A DNA stretch of 64,000 nucleotides from Cloacibacillus porcorum (GCF_001701045.1 NZ_CP016757.1:2256218-2320217); one strand, 5' to 3'. Counted from the stretch's first letter, positions 35,736 to 46,383 are shown. Notes: generated by a model from the sequence alone, not told the origin. Translations and numbers: made by a program.

Positions 35736-35814
35736 GGTCGTATATCGCTTCCAGAGCACACCAACTCAGCGGCGGCGGTCCCTGGCACCGTACATTGCCG
35801 TTTCGCCGCATAAA

Positions 35815-35857
35815 AATAACCCCGCGCCGTCCAGATAAAAACCTGTTCGCGCGGGGC
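35815..35857 (-). terminator. Terminator after dut
   Basis: On the minus strand CCCCGCGC (35856-35849) pairs with GCGCGGGG (35827-35820), then TTATTTTTATG. It ends the rpsO-pnp-dut transcription unit. Confidence 0.8.
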
Positions 35858-35914
35858 TATTATTTAATGCGAAAAATCAGCTTCGGAACGAGTCCGGTCA
35901 GTCGTTATAAACCG

Positions 35915-36352
35915 TTATCTCTTCCCCGTGCTGCCGAAGCCTCCCGCCGCGCGCTCCGTGTCGCCGAGCTCCGCCGCGGCCTCGAGTTCGACCTGCGTCA
36001 CGGCGGCGAATACCATCTGCGCGATACGGTCGCCGGGCTCAATCTTGAAGTCCTCTTTGCCGAAGTTCGCGAGGATCACGCGTATCTCGCCGCGGTAATC
36101 CGAATCGATCGTGCCGGGGGTGTTGAGCACCGTGACGCCGTGCTTGAGGGCGAGGCCGCTGCGCGGGCGCACCTGCGCCTCGCAGCCCTCGGGCATCTCA
36201 AGGTAGAGCCCAGTGCCAACACAGCCGCGCTCTCCGGCCTTTATCACGGCGGCCTCATTGGCGCGGATGTCCATGCCGGAGGAGCCGGGGGTCGCGTAGG
36301 CGGGAAGGGTCACCCCTCCGGCCGCCTTAACCTTCACGGTCATCTTTTCCAT
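35915..36352 (-). CDS. dut: dUTP diphosphatase
   Basis: A 145-residue trimeric dUTPase that hydrolyses dUTP to dUMP. All five motifs are visible: PGSSGMDIRAN, PRSGLAL, GVTVLNTPGTIDSDYRGEI, GDRIAQMVF and RAAGGFGSTGKR. It starts 2 bases after the pnp stop, so it is translationally coupled to pnp. Confidence 0.95.
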   Translation of the reverse strand: MEKMTVKVKAAGGVTLPAYATPGSSGMDIRANEAAVIKAGERGCVGTGLYLEMPEGCEAQVRPRSGLALKHGVTVLNTPGTIDSDYRGEIRVILANFGKEDFKIEPGDRIAQMVFAAVTQVELEAAAELGDTERAAGGFGSTGKR

Positions 36353-36354
36353 TT

Positions 36355-38673
36355 TTAGTTCTTACGGTCTCTTTCAAAACGACGCGCCGGACGGCCCTGT
36401 CTGTCGCCGTCGGAGCTGCCGCCGCGTGAACGGTCATGGCCGCGGTCTCCGCGGTCACGGTCGCCTCTGTCGCGTCCGCCGCCGTCTCTGCGCTCGCCGC
36501 CGCCCTTGGGGAACTGCGAGTATCTCTCTTCGCGCGCCTTTTCCGCGGGCACCTGCTCCGCGAACACAGGATCGAGGGCAAGTTCGTCAAGCTTATCAAG
36601 TATACGTTTGCGGCTGAGGTTGACGCGGTGCATGTCGTCGATCTCTTTCACCGTCACGATCACTTTATCGCCGATCTCGAAGGCCTCCTCGATCGTCGGC
36701 ACGCGGTAGTTGCTGATCTCGCTGACGTGGAGCAGCCCCTCTTTGCCGGGCAGCACTTCGACGAAGGCGCCGAAGGAGAGCATTCTTGTCACGGTGCCGA
36801 CGAATGTCTCGCCCGCCTCTACCTCGCGCACGATGTCTTTGATGATCTTAACCGCCATCTGGGCCGCGTCGTCGTTGACCGCCGCGACGCTGACTTTGCC
36901 GCTGTCTTCGACGTCGACTTTGGCGCCGGTCTGCTGGACTATGCCGCGGATCGTCTTTCCGCCGGAACCGATGACGTCGCGGATTTTTTCCGGATCGATG
37001 TTGAAGGTGACGATCTTCGGAGCGGTGGGGGCGAGGTCGGGACGCGGAGCAGCGATCGCGCTGTCCATTATGTCTAGTATCTGGAAGCGGCCCCTCTTGG
37101 CCTGCGTGAGGGCGTCCGTCAGTATCTGGCGGGTGATGCCGCCGGCCTTGTTGTCCATCTGCAGAGCGGTGACGCCGTCGCGCGTACCGGCGACTTTGAA
37201 GTCCATGTCGCCGTAGTGGTCCTCAAGGCCCTGGATGTCGGTGAGGATGCAGATCTGCCCGCCATCGGCGATGAGTCCCATCGCGATGCCGGCAACGGCC
37301 TTTTTCACCGGCACGCCAGCCGCCATCATCGAAAGGCTGCCGCTGCATACGGAGGCCATCGAGCTGGAGCCGTTGGACTCCAGAATATCGGAGACCTGGC
37401 GCACGACGTAGGGGAATGATTCGTCGTCGGGGAATACGGCGCGGAGCGCGCGTTCCGCCAGCGCGCCGTGGCCGATCTCGCGGCGTCCGGGGCCGCGCAT
37501 CGGGCGCACCTCGCCCACCGAGTAGGGCGGGAAGTTGTAGTGCAGGATAAATCTCTTGGAGGGTTCGTCAAGCTTGAGGCCGTCCATCATCTGATCGTCA
37601 AGTCCGATCATGCCGAGGGTGGTGACTCCCAATGACTGGGTCTCGCCGCGTGTGAAGAGCGCCGAACCGTGCGTCATCGGCAGGATGTCGACCTCGCAGG
37701 TGATCGGGCGAAGCTCGTCCATCGCGCGTCCGTCGGCGCGTTTTCTGTCCGTAACGAGCAGCTTGCGGACCGCCTTCTTGACCATTTCGTCCATCAGCGA
37801 GGCGATATACTTTGACGAATCGGGATAGCTTTCGGCGAACTGGTCTTCGGCCTTCTGCTGGGCCGCGGCGATCGCCGCGCCGCGCGCCTGCTTCTGGTTG
37901 ATCTGTACCGCCTCGTATATTTCGTCGGTGAGGTTGTCTTTCACCCAGTTGTCTATCTCTTCGATGACTGCGGGCGCGGGGAGCTGGGCCTTCGGCTTGC
38001 CTATTTCGGCGACCACGCCGTCGATGAAGTCCACTATTTTGCGGACCGCTTCGTTGGCGAGCTCCATGGCGTCTACAAGAAGGTCCTCGGAGACCTCTTT
38101 CGCTCCCGCCTCGACCATCGTGATGCCGCCCCTGTGGCCGGCGACCACAAGGTCCAGCGTGCTGTTGGGGATGTCCGTCTCATCGGGGTTCACGACGAGC
38201 TCGCCGTTGATGCAGCCGATGCGCACCGCCCCTATCGGGCCGTTCCAGGGAATGTCGGAGATCGCGAGCGCGAGTGACGCGCCGTTGATGCCGAGGATAT
38301 TCGCGGGGTTTTTCTGGTCGACGGACATGACGGTCGACACGACATGGACGTCGTTCCTCATCCACTCGGGGAAGAGGGAACGTATCGAGCGGTCGATCAT
38401 GCGTCCGCTGAGGATCGCCGTCTCAGAGGGACGTCCCTCGCGTTTTATGAATCCGCCCGGCACCTTGCCGGCGGAATAGTAGCGTTCTTCAAAGTCTACA
38501 AGCAGAGGGAAAAAGTCAAGTCCCTCGCGCGCCTTCTCCGCGAGCACCGTCGTCACGAGAAGCGCAGTATCTCCATGCCTGGCAAGCAGCGCGGCATTCG
38601 CCTGCTTCGCAAGACGTCCCACTTCAAAGGACATCTTTTTGCCGTATAGTTCCAGTTCAAAAATCCGTTTCAT
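36355..38673 (-). CDS. pnp: Polynucleotide phosphorylase
   Basis: A 772-residue 3'-to-5' exoribonuclease with two RNase PH cores, a KH domain (FNIDPEKIRDVIGSGGKTIRGI) and an S1 domain (GETFVGTVTRMLSFGAFVEVLPG). The catalytic acidic stretch DIQGLEDHYGDMDFKVAG is intact. After the S1 domain comes an unusual tail of about 45 residues rich in Gly, Arg and Asp (repeats such as RGDRDRGDRG), probably disordered and RNA-binding. An upstream in-frame start at 38757 lies inside the rpsO terminator; AGGAGGAA before the ATG at 38673 gives the true start. Confidence 0.96.
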   Translation of the reverse strand: MKRIFELELYGKKMSFEVGRLAKQANAALLARHGDTALLVTTVLAEKAREGLDFFPLLVDFEERYYSAGKVPGGFIKREGRPSETAILSGRMIDRSIRSLFPEWMRNDVHVVSTVMSVDQKNPANILGINGASLALAISDIPWNGPIGAVRIGCINGELVVNPDETDIPNSTLDLVVAGHRGGITMVEAGAKEVSEDLLVDAMELANEAVRKIVDFIDGVVAEIGKPKAQLPAPAVIEEIDNWVKDNLTDEIYEAVQINQKQARGAAIAAAQQKAEDQFAESYPDSSKYIASLMDEMVKKAVRKLLVTDRKRADGRAMDELRPITCEVDILPMTHGSALFTRGETQSLGVTTLGMIGLDDQMMDGLKLDEPSKRFILHYNFPPYSVGEVRPMRGPGRREIGHGALAERALRAVFPDDESFPYVVRQVSDILESNGSSSMASVCSGSLSMMAAGVPVKKAVAGIAMGLIADGGQICILTDIQGLEDHYGDMDFKVAGTRDGVTALQMDNKAGGITRQILTDALTQAKRGRFQILDIMDSAIAAPRPDLAPTAPKIVTFNIDPEKIRDVIGSGGKTIRGIVQQTGAKVDVEDSGKVSVAAVNDDAAQMAVKIIKDIVREVEAGETFVGTVTRMLSFGAFVEVLPGKEGLLHVSEISNYRVPTIEEAFEIGDKVIVTVKEIDDMHRVNLSRKRILDKLDELALDPVFAEQVPAEKAREERYSQFPKGGGERRDGGGRDRGDRDRGDRGHDRSRGGSSDGDRQGRPARRFERDRKN

Positions 38674-38730
38674 TTTCTTCCTCCTACCTTTTATCTTCAA
38701 CATTAGAAGAATAGCACAAAAATATAAAAA

Positions 38731-38757
38731 ATGGCGAAAGGATATACCTTTCGCCAT
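38731..38757 (-). terminator. Intrinsic terminator between rpsO and pnp
   Basis: ATGGCGAAAGG and CCTTTCGCCAT form an 11-base stem with a 5-base loop; on the minus strand it is followed by TTTTTATATTTTT. It resembles the partial terminator that separates rpsO and pnp in Escherichia coli. Confidence 0.9.
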
Positions 38758-38787
38758 GCAAATCTTTTAATTTTTGCGTGATTTTGA

Positions 38788-39054
38788 TTAGTGACGCAGC
38801 CCGAGGCGCTGGATGAGCGTCTGGTAACGCATGAAGTCCTTCCTCTTGAGGTACTGGAGAAGCTTGCGGCGCTTTCCGACCATGATGAGGAGTCCGCGGC
38901 GGCTGTGGAAGTCCTTCTTGTGCGCCCTCATGTGCTCCGTGAGTTCGCGGATGCGCGCCGTGAGGACCGCCACCTGCACCTCTGTGGAGCCGGTATCGGC
39001 CTCGTGTGTCTTATACTCTTCAATAATTGACTGTTTCTTATCCTTTTCGATCAT
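38788..39054 (-). CDS. rpsO: 30S ribosomal protein S15
   Basis: An 88-residue S15 protein, a primary binder of 16S rRNA. Conserved parts are [34 protein letters not shown] and [15 protein letters not shown] three codons upstream is possible, but the ATG at 39054 gives the normal length and has GGAG at suitable distance. Followed by a terminator and pnp, the classic order. Confidence 0.97.
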   Translation of the reverse strand: MIEKDKKQSIIEEYKTHEADTGSTEVQVAVLTARIRELTEHMRAHKKDFHSRRGLLIMVGKRRKLLQYLKRKDFMRYQTLIQRLGLRH

Positions 39055-39070
39055 TTCGATCACTCCATTC

Positions 39071-39139
39071 TGAGCCTATTGCGCTCGATTTCCCTTAACT
39101 CAGGCAGGTGTAAAGACGCCTGTCCGTGTAAAGGGCTCA
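39071..39139 (-). ncRNA. S15-type autoregulatory leader of rpsO
   Basis: In the mRNA, TGAGCC (39139-39134) can pair with GGCTCA (39076-39071), enclosing an inner stem CAGGC/GCCTG (39122-39118 with 39105-39101). This sits directly before the rpsO ribosome site. S15 is known to repress its own translation by binding such leaders; the assignment here is from structure and position. Confidence 0.6.
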
Positions 39140-39142
39140 TGT

Positions 39143-39172
39143 ATATTACCAGAAAGGAGCCGCAGATGGCAA
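39143..39172 (-). promoter_or_regulatory. rpsO promoter
   Basis: TTGCCA (39172-39167), 18 bases, TAATAT (39148-39143). The predicted transcript begins just at the leader hairpin. Confidence 0.75.
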
Positions 39173-39373
39173 GCTTTTATTTTAAGGCTGGGACGGGATA
39201 AACATCTCGGCCCTCCAACCCTCACGATAAAGATACCAGGCGGTCCGCCCCTAACGACGGGCTTTTATTCATTGCCCCGCTTAGGCCGGCGAAGCGACCC
39301 TGATATTCTCCGCTTTCCGCCGCCCGTGCCGGTATGTTGGCAATAGATTATTCCTCATCAGCAAAAAATTACA
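39173..39373. other. GC-rich, structured intergenic block of unknown role
   Basis: About 200 bases between the divergent rpsO and glpK promoters. No reading frame is convincing. It has stem-forming pieces (GGCGGTCCGCC near 39240; GCCCCTAACGACGGGC followed by TTTTATT near 39255 on the plus strand). It could be the end of a small RNA, but I could not match it to a known riboswitch or RNA family. Confidence 0.35.
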
Positions 39374-39402
39374 TTGACTCGCTGTCAGCCGCTTTATAGA
39401 AT
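39374..39402 (+). promoter_or_regulatory. glpK promoter
   Basis: TTGACT (39374-39379) and TAGAAT (39397-39402), 17 bases apart, 57 bases before the glpK start codon. Confidence 0.75.
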
Positions 39403-39425
39403 TTTAATTATCGTTAATAATATAA

Positions 39426-40955
<1,530 letters not shown>

Positions 40956-41076
40956 CCGACAGCGGAGACCTGTTTCAATAAAAACATGACAAGACCAAAG
41001 GGGAAAGACAGGCCCGCAAAGGGGCGGGCCTGTTTTCGTTCCTTTGCGGGCGGGAGAGCCACGCGACGGGAGGAAT

Positions 41077-42537
41077 ATGACATTGAAGTATGACGTCCTG
41101 ATCATCGGAGGCGGCGTCGTGGGCTGCGCCGTCGCCCGCGAACTTTCGCGCCGCCGCCTCCGAATAATTCTGCTGGAAAAGTCATCTGATATCTGCGCCG
41201 GGCAGAGCCGGGCAAACACCGCGATCGTCCACGGCGGCTATGACGCCGAGCCGGGGACGCTTAAGGCAAAGTATAACGTCGCCGGCAACACGATGTTCGG
41301 CCGCGTATGTTCCGAGCTGGAGGTACCCTACAGGCGCAACGGTTCGCTAGTCGTCTCTTTCAGCGAAAGCGACGACCCTAAACTGGGCGGGCTGCTCGCG
41401 CGCGGCGAAAAAAACGGCGTCTCAGGGCTTTCGATAATCGGCGCGGAGGAGATCCGGCGGCGGGAGCCGCATCTCTCAAAGGCGGCCTCCAAGGCGCTGC
41501 TCGTTGAGAGCGGAGGGATCGTCTGCCCCTACGGCCTTACGATCGCCTACGCTGAAAACGCCGCGCGCAACGGCGTCACCTTTATCAGAAACGCGGCGGT
41601 CACCGGTATAAAAAAATGGCGGGATGGCTGGCATATCTCGGCCACGGCGGGGGATTTCACCGCCGACGCCGTCGTGAACTGCGCCGGTGTCCACTCGGAC
41701 GAGATCAACAATATGGTCTCCGAAGAAAAATTTTATATCACGCCGCGCCGCGGCGAATATTACATAGTGGACAAAAAGTATACCGGTTATTTCAACTCCG
41801 CGATATTCCAGCTGCCGACAAAGATGGGAAAGGGCATCCTCGTCGCCCCCACCGTGGACGGCACGCTGCTCATCGGCCCCACCGCCGAGGATATCGATGA
41901 ACGAGAAGACACGCGAACGACGCGTTTCGGCCTCGACAAGGTACTCGCGGGGGCCTCGATAAGCTGGGAGGATATTCCCACGCGCGCCTTTATAACAAGC
42001 TTCGCGGGGGTGCGCGCCCACTGCGACCGCGACGACTTCATCATTGGCGAAGCCCCCGACGCGGAGCTGTTTTTCAACGCCGGCGGCGTGGAATCTCCGG
42101 GGCTCACCTCCGCCCCCGCGATCGGATGTTACCTCGCAGAGCTGATCGCCGAGAGGCTCTCGGCGGCCGATAATCCGTGTTTCGACCCCACGCGCCGCGC
42201 CATTCCCTCCTTCCGCGAGATGACGAACGTGGAACGCGCGCGCGCGATCGCGGCAAACCCGGACTACGCCAAGGTGGTCTGCCGTTGCGAGAACGTCACC
42301 GAGGCCGAGATACGGCAGGCGATACGCCGCCCCGTCGGCGCGCGCACCACAGACGGCGTCAAGCTGCGCGTAAGGGCGGGGATGGGCCGCTGCCAGGCAG
42401 GTTTCTGTACTCCGCGGACGATCGGGATACTCTGCGAAGAGCTGGGGCTGGACCCGCTTGAAGCGGCAAAATCTTCCGGCGCCTCAAGGCTGCTCTCGCA
42501 CTATCTCTTTGAAAAGGAGGCAAAGCCCCATGCGTAA
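41077..42537 (+). CDS. FAD-dependent glycerol-3-phosphate dehydrogenase, GlpA-like
   Basis: A 486-residue FAD oxidoreductase: GG(X)GVVG dinucleotide fold at DVLIIGGGVVGCAVARELS and a DAO-type catalytic domain (GQSRANTAIVHGGYD). A C-terminal BFD-like [2Fe-2S] domain has Cys in VVCRCENVT and GRCQAGFCTP. It oxidises glycerol 3-phosphate to dihydroxyacetone phosphate for anaerobic electron transfer. It follows glpK; GGGAGG before the ATG at 41077 decides the start over an earlier in-frame codon. Confidence 0.9.
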   Translation: MTLKYDVLIIGGGVVGCAVARELSRRRLRIILLEKSSDICAGQSRANTAIVHGGYDAEPGTLKAKYNVAGNTMFGRVCSELEVPYRRNGSLVVSFSESDDPKLGGLLARGEKNGVSGLSIIGAEEIRRREPHLSKAASKALLVESGGIVCPYGLTIAYAENAARNGVTFIRNAAVTGIKKWRDGWHISATAGDFTADAVVNCAGVHSDEINNMVSEEKFYITPRRGEYYIVDKKYTGYFNSAIFQLPTKMGKGILVAPTVDGTLLIGPTAEDIDEREDTRTTRFGLDKVLAGASISWEDIPTRAFITSFAGVRAHCDRDDFIIGEAPDAELFFNAGGVESPGLTSAPAIGCYLAELIAERLSAADNPCFDPTRRAIPSFREMTNVERARAIAANPDYAKVVCRCENVTEAEIRQAIRRPVGARTTDGVKLRVRAGMGRCQAGFCTPRTIGILCEELGLDPLEAAKSSGASRLLSHYLFEKEAKPHA

Positions 42538-43792
42538 AGTCGGACTGGCGATCATAGGCGGCGGCCCCGCGGGACTTGCCGCCGCCGTCGCCGCCTACGA
42601 GGCTGGCTGCCGCGACCTGATCATTCTGGAGCGCGAGGACTCTCTCGGCGGGATACTAAAACAGTGCATACATAACGGCTTTGGCCTCCACACCTTCAAA
42701 GAGGAGCTCACCGGGCCGGAGTACGCGCAGCGATATATCGAAAAGATAATAGAATACGGCATCCCCTGCCGCTGCGGCACCATGGTGATAGATATAACCA
42801 GGGACAGAAAAATCACCTGCGTGAGCAGGACGGCGGGGCTAGAGGAGATAGAGGCCGGGGCCGTCATCCTCGCGATGGGCTGCCGCGAGCGCCCGCGCGG
42901 TTCGCTCGGCATTCCCGGGCAGCGCTGTTCAGGCATCTACACCGCAGGCACAGCGCAGCGTTTTGTGAATATGGAGGGCGTCATGCCGGGCAAAAAGGTG
43001 ATGATCCTCGGCTCCGGCGATATCGGCCTCATCATGGCGCGCCGCATGACCTTCATGGGCGCGGAGGTCAAGGGCTGCGTGGAGCTGATGCCCTTTTCCG
43101 CCGGCCTTAAGAGAAATATCGTCCAGTGCCTCGACGATTACGGCATCCCGCTGCTTCTCTCGCATACCGTCGTCGACATCGCGGGCAGAGAGCGTCTCAA
43201 GGGCGTTACGGTGGCGGCGGTCGACGAACGCCTCAGACCGATACCGGGCACCGAAAAATATTACGAGTGCGACACGCTGCTCCTCTCCGTCGGCCTCATA
43301 CCGGAAAACGAGCTGTCGGCGATGGCCGGCGTTGAGATCTCCGAAACGACAAACGGCGCGGTCGTCGACGAGTCGCTGCATACCTCGGTGGAGGGGATAT
43401 TCTCCTGCGGAAATGTCCTTCATGTACACGATCTGGTGGATTTCGTCTCCGAGGAGGCGGCGAAGGCCGGAGAGAACGCCTGGCATTATATCAACGGGGA
43501 ACGGCCGCGCGGCGGCGGTACGGTTACAGTCTCCGCCGGTGCTGGCGCGTCGGGCGTCGTGCCCCAGTATATATCGCGCGGCGCACAGGGCGAGGTCACG
43601 ATGATGTTCAGGCCTCGCGACGTCTATAAGGATGCCGCCGTCGTCATAACGGCGGGCGCGGAGAAGATATTTTCAAAGAGGCACCGTATCTTGACCCCCG
43701 GCGAGATGGTCTCCTTTAAACTGGATATGGCGCTCCTTGGAGAGCGCCCCGAAACGTCGGAGATAACCGTAGGAGTGGAGGCGCGGCCATGA
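42530..43792 (+). CDS. FAD/NAD(P)-dependent oxidoreductase (GlpB-like partner)
   Basis: A 420-residue pyridine-nucleotide-disulphide-type flavoprotein: FAD fold LAIIGGGPAGLAAAVAAYE, second fold KKVMILGSGDIGLIMARRM, and the FAD end motif near GIFSCGNVLHVHDLVD. In Thermotoga-like and clostridial operons this gene pairs with a GlpA-like subunit and a DUF1667 protein in place of E. coli GlpB/GlpC. Its start overlaps the preceding gene by 8 bases, with AAAGGAGG upstream. Confidence 0.88.
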   Translation: MRKVGLAIIGGGPAGLAAAVAAYEAGCRDLIILEREDSLGGILKQCIHNGFGLHTFKEELTGPEYAQRYIEKIIEYGIPCRCGTMVIDITRDRKITCVSRTAGLEEIEAGAVILAMGCRERPRGSLGIPGQRCSGIYTAGTAQRFVNMEGVMPGKKVMILGSGDIGLIMARRMTFMGAEVKGCVELMPFSAGLKRNIVQCLDDYGIPLLLSHTVVDIAGRERLKGVTVAAVDERLRPIPGTEKYYECDTLLLSVGLIPENELSAMAGVEISETTNGAVVDESLHTSVEGIFSCGNVLHVHDLVDFVSEEAAKAGENAWHYINGERPRGGGTVTVSAGAGASGVVPQYISRGAQGEVTMMFRPRDVYKDAAVVITAGAEKIFSKRHRILTPGEMVSFKLDMALLGERPETSEITVGVEARP

Positions 43793-44142
43793 TAACGGAG
43801 CTTACCTGCATAGGCTGCCCCATGGGCTGCCAGATAACCGCGGAGAGCGAAAACGGCAAAATACTCTCCGTCAGCGGACAGAGCTGCGCCATCGGCAAAA
43901 GATACGCGGAGGAGGAGCTGACACATCCGACACGCATGGTCACCTCGCTGATGGAGACGGTAGGCGGCGGGACACCTCTCTCCGTCAAGACCTCAAAACC
44001 GATAGGCAAAGAGAAAATATTTGAATGCCTCGCGGAGATCAGGAGAACGAAGGCCCAGCTTCCGGTCCACATTGGGGATATCCTGATAAGGAACGTCTGC
44101 GGAACGGATACGGATATCGTCGCGACAAAAGAACTATACTAA
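43789..44142 (+). CDS. DUF1667 protein, small partner of the glycerol-3-phosphate oxidoreductase
   Basis: A 117-residue protein with an N-terminal Cys cluster CIGCPMGC and a later Cys in GQSCAIG, matching DUF1667, and a C-terminal region TSKPIGKEKIFECLAEI. The Cys residues could hold a metal or iron-sulphur centre. It overlaps the flavoprotein gene by 4 bases (ATGA), so it probably forms part of the same complex. Confidence 0.88.
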   Translation: MITELTCIGCPMGCQITAESENGKILSVSGQSCAIGKRYAEEELTHPTRMVTSLMETVGGGTPLSVKTSKPIGKEKIFECLAEIRRTKAQLPVHIGDILIRNVCGTDTDIVATKELY

Positions 44143-44166
44143 AATGCAAAAAATCCAATAATTCAG

Positions 44167-44197
44167 AGAGGCCGGGAGGGACAAAATCCCGGCCTCT
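44167..44197 (+). terminator. Terminator of the glycerol operon
   Basis: AGAGGCCGGGA pairs with TCCCGGCCTCT across a 9-base loop; TGCCATTTTTAT follows. Confidence 0.82.
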
Positions 44198-44312
44198 TGC
44201 CATTTTTATATCCCAAAAAGAGATTTTTATGTTATAAATATTGGTAATGTGCATTTTGAATTGTGAAAAGAATGAGAGAGCACAACAATGTTTTACGGAG
44301 GGAATCGTTGCC

Positions 44313-44858
44313 ATGCCATCACCATGGAACCTGCCTAATATGCTGAGCCTGTCGCGGGTCTTTCTCGTCCCCGTCATTCTCGTCTTTCTGACCCTGCGGA
44401 CACAGTTCGGATTCATCGAGGGGGTAAATATCGGAGACCTCATCGCGGGGCTCGTCTTTATCATAGCCTCGATCACGGACGCCGCGGACGGACATATAGC
44501 GCGTAAAAGAAACCTTGTCACCAACATGGGGAAATTTATCGACCCCTTAGCAGACAAGATACTCGTCATCGCCGTGCTGACGGCGCTCGTCGAACTCCAC
44601 CGCTTCCCCGCTTGGATGGTCGTCGTCATCGTCTCGCGTGAATTCATCGTCTCGGGGCTGAGGATGGTGGCCGCCTCGGAGGGCGTGGTGATCGCCGCCT
44701 CCAAGGGAGGAAAGCTCAAAACCGTCACACAGATAGTGGGCATCGTGATGCTTATCTTCAACATTCCCTACGCTATGGCGGTCATGTGGGTCGCCGTCAT
44801 CCTCACGGTATGGTCCGGCATAGACTACGTGATAAAGGGAGCAGACCTGCTGAACTGA
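44313..44858 (+). CDS. pgsA: CDP-diacylglycerol--glycerol-3-phosphate 3-phosphatidyltransferase
   Basis: A 181-residue inner-membrane enzyme of the CDP-alcohol phosphatidyltransferase family, making phosphatidylglycerol phosphate. The catalytic motif is complete: DAADGHIARKRNLVTNMGKF followed by IDPLADK. Four to five hydrophobic helices are seen. The ATG at 44313 has ACGGAGGGA upstream and gives the family N-terminus WNLPNMLSLSR. It uses glycerol 3-phosphate, the product of glpK nearby. Confidence 0.95.
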   Translation: MPSPWNLPNMLSLSRVFLVPVILVFLTLRTQFGFIEGVNIGDLIAGLVFIIASITDAADGHIARKRNLVTNMGKFIDPLADKILVIAVLTALVELHRFPAWMVVVIVSREFIVSGLRMVAASEGVVIAASKGGKLKTVTQIVGIVMLIFNIPYAMAVMWVAVILTVWSGIDYVIKGADLLN

Positions 44859-44885
44859 ACGCAGCGCAGACAGCCTGAATAAAAT

Positions 44886-44917
44886 ATGCCGCCGGAGCAA
44901 AAGCTCATAGGCGGCAT
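44886..44917 (+). terminator. Terminator of pgsA
   Basis: ATGCCGCC and GGCGGCAT form an 8-base stem followed by GTTTTTATATTT. Confidence 0.85.
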
Positions 44918-45190
44918 GTTTTTATATTTAAGAAAAAATTCCATCCGGCGGCCATAAAAAAATTCATCGGCACGGCACGCCGCCCGGCAAAGCTCCGTGA
45001 CAGCGCTTATAACCGCAGGAGAGGCCACGCGTATCCCGGATATTCGCCGCTGACGGCATTTACAGCGCCGCAGAGGCGGCAAACACCGTGATTCGGAACA
45101 GGAACACAGACAGAAAGCCAACGGCCCGTTTAAGGGCTCAGTGCGGCGGCGCGGCAATATTTGTGAAGATAGATATCCCGCCTGACCCAG
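44918..45190. other. Intergenic region without recognisable gene
   Basis: Between the convergent pgsA and trpS ends, apart from the pgsA terminator, I see no coding potential with a ribosome site or family likeness, and no clear RNA gene. Confidence 0.5.
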
Positions 45191-46279
45191 TTACCGGCCC
45201 CGGTGTTTCTCTATCTGCCCCTCAATAAGGGCCGTGTCGTCGAAATAATTGATGCGCATCGCAGTGCGCACGTCGCAAAGGGTCGCGGCGGCCGAGGCCC
45301 TCGCGGCCTCGCTGCCGCGCCGCAGGATGTCGTATACCTCCGGTATCTGCCGCTCCCACTCCCGGCGCCGCTCGCGGATGGGGGCAAGACGGCTCTGCAT
45401 AACGCTGTTAAGAAACTTTTTTACCTTTATATCGCCAAGACCGCCGCGGCGGTAGTGGGCCTCAAGCTCATCCAAGCCGCCGTATTCGGGCATAAACTCC
45501 GCAAAATCCTCCGGGCGGCTGAACGCCTCCAGATAGATGAAGACGGGGTTGCCATCCGTACTGCCGGGATCGTCCACTTTGAGATGATTGGGGTCGGTGA
45601 ACATCGACATCACCTTTTTGCGTATCTCCTCCGGCTCGTCGGCAAGGTAGATGCAGTTTCCCAGAGACTTGCTCATCTTGGACATTCCGTCAATGCCCGG
45701 CAGCCTCATACAGACCCTGTTTTCCGGCAGTACGATCTCCGGTACGGTCAGCGTGTCGCCGTAGGTGGCGTTAAATTTATGCACTATCTCCCGGCACTGT
45801 TCCAGCATCGGCGCCTGGTCCTCCCCAACGGGCACAGAGGTAGCACGGAAGGCCGTGATGTCGGCAGCCTGGCTGATGGGATAGGTAAAGAACCCCACGG
45901 GGATGCTGGCCTCGAAGTTGCGCTGCTGTATTTCGGCCTTGACGGTGGGATTCCGCTGCAGGCGCGCGATGGTGACAAGATTCATATAATAGGAGGTCAG
46001 CTCCGTAAGCTCGGGAACCATAGATTGAATAAAGATGGTGGACTTGGCGGGATCTATGCCGCAGGCCAGGTAATCGAGCGCCACCTCGATGATATTATCG
46101 CGCACCTTCTCCGGGTGCTCGGCGTTGTCCGTCAGCGCCTGCGCGTCGGCGATCATGATGTATATTCTGTCGTATTCACCGGAATTCTGCAGCGCAACGC
46201 GCCTCTCCAGAGAGCCTGCGTAGTGTCCCACATGAAGCCGTCCCGTCGGGCGGTCTCCTGTTAAAATTATTTTTGCCAT
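45191..46279 (-). CDS. trpS: Tryptophanyl-tRNA synthetase
   Basis: A 362-residue class I synthetase. The HIGH-like motif is in PTGRLHVGHYAGSL and the KMSKS motif in DGMSKMSKSLGNC. PVGEDQAPMLEQCREI is the tryptophan/ATP site region. GGAGGATAAAGG precedes the ATG. No T-box was found upstream, unlike thrS. Confidence 0.96.
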   Translation of the reverse strand: MAKIILTGDRPTGRLHVGHYAGSLERRVALQNSGEYDRIYIMIADAQALTDNAEHPEKVRDNIIEVALDYLACGIDPAKSTIFIQSMVPELTELTSYYMNLVTIARLQRNPTVKAEIQQRNFEASIPVGFFTYPISQAADITAFRATSVPVGEDQAPMLEQCREIVHKFNATYGDTLTVPEIVLPENRVCMRLPGIDGMSKMSKSLGNCIYLADEPEEIRKKVMSMFTDPNHLKVDDPGSTDGNPVFIYLEAFSRPEDFAEFMPEYGGLDELEAHYRRGGLGDIKVKKFLNSVMQSRLAPIRERRREWERQIPEVYDILRRGSEAARASAAATLCDVRTAMRINYFDDTALIEGQIEKHRGR

Positions 46280-46383
46280 TTTGCCTTTATCCTCCGTGTG
46301 CAGTCCTATATACTTTTCCGACTACGGCAGTATATCACATCAGCTTGGACGCCACATGCTATTTAGCCGCGCTCTCCGCGGGG

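Noticed and set aside
39173..39373. Known riboswitch or housekeeping RNA (RNase P, SRP, 6S, tmRNA, fluoride, guanidine)
   Set aside because: None of the conserved core sequences I know for these is present.
44825..45157. A 110-codon minus-strand open frame in the pgsA-trpS gap
   Set aside because: Cysteine/arginine-rich nonsense composition, no ribosome site, and it runs through the pgsA terminator and 3' end.
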